Source: Candidatus Sulfopaludibacter sp. SbA3
GTDB taxonomy: Bacteria > Acidobacteriota > Terriglobia > Bryobacterales > Bryobacteraceae
Assembly: GCA_945893365.1 (NCBI GenBank)
Contig: CAMDED010000061.1
Coordinates: forward strand, 1-41,069
Direction: 5' to 3'
Length of the DNA: 41,069 nt
Under the pieces are notes generated by a model. The model saw nothing but the letters and a program-made list of their open reading frames with translations, did not search any database and was not told the origin of the DNA. Positions 41,023-41,069 of this stretch are shown in pieces (positions within the stretch are counted from its first letter, which is position 1; each line of letters starts with the position of its first letter). Position numbers and translations under genes: made by a program.

Positions 41023-41069
41023 ATGCGGAATGCGAAGAAGTTGAGCCAGGAGGAAATCCAGGCGTTTTT
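41023..41069 (+). CDS. putative transposase/integrase (partial, runs off the right edge)
   Basis: Only 15 codons are visible (MRNAKKLSQEEIQAF) from ATG 41023, with GTG 41011 as alternative. The wording resembles the beginning of integrase-type transposases abundant in Solibacter-like genomes, and the 24-bp direct repeats just upstream support an IS. Too short for a firm call. Confidence 0.35.
   Translation, partial: MRNAKKLSQEEIQAF

Overview
The window reads as a GC-rich chromosomal segment of an Acidobacteriota member, most likely of the Solibacter/Bryobacter lineage. The evidence is an NHL-repeat protein ending in the C-terminal domain known from Solibacter, an Oar-like TonB-dependent receptor with a carboxypeptidase-regulatory domain and a Gly/Pro-rich stretch, a PadR regulator paired with a HAAS-type membrane protein, and several Tat-exported oxidoreductases. 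This placement is inferred from protein families; no rRNA or tRNA gene was found. Both edges carry partial genes that look like insertion sequences (an IS3-type orfA on the left; a putative transposase start behind a 24-nt direct repeat on the right).

Layout. 1-5000: IS3 orfA fragment, an HpnI-like glycosyltransferase immediately after thrS (minus strand), and a Tat-signal DegT-family aminotransferase (plus). 5000-5570: a decayed HigBA-type toxin-antitoxin pair. 5671-7227: NicO-type Ni/Co exporter or transporter (minus). 7495-11375: an electron-transfer operon (Rieske protein, b6-type cytochrome b, 9-heme cytochrome c, 5-heme cytochrome c). 11498-12422: two more toxin-antitoxin modules with damaged toxins. 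12809-18539: a tightly coupled plus-strand operon rpiB, deoC, GAF-GAF-PP2C phosphatase, lysA, MFS transporter. The RpiB and DeoC carry N-terminal extensions, and the DeoC extension resembles a bacterial-microcompartment encapsulation peptide. 18573-22974: divergent secreted proteins, a matrixin-like metalloprotease and an NHL-repeat protein. 23044-24288: thiD and two small genes. 24343-24608: an intergenic stretch dense in hairpins, upstream of an HDOD gene. 25552-29276: DUF3467 protein and Oar-like receptor. 29529-34116: minus-strand operon of amino-acid permease, penicillin-binding-type serine hydrolase and LysM lytic transglycosylase. 34415-36816: GMC oxidoreductase with its Tat-carrying subunit-3 partner. 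36915-37865: PadR regulator with an operator over its promoter, and the HAAS protein. 37926-38810: Tat-signal aldo/keto reductase. 39260-40573: citrate synthase.

The genes are packed: at least eleven neighbouring pairs overlap by 4 bases (ATGA or GTGA), so translational coupling is the rule. Several lone genes (7227, 23044, 25842, 34415) have a -10-like hexamer 6-7 bases before the start codon and no useful Shine-Dalgarno sequence, suggesting leaderless mRNAs. All three toxin-antitoxin modules have broken toxin genes. The most interesting items are the multiheme bc-type operon, the microcompartment-like RpiB/DeoC pair without shell genes nearby, and the hairpin-rich intergenic region.
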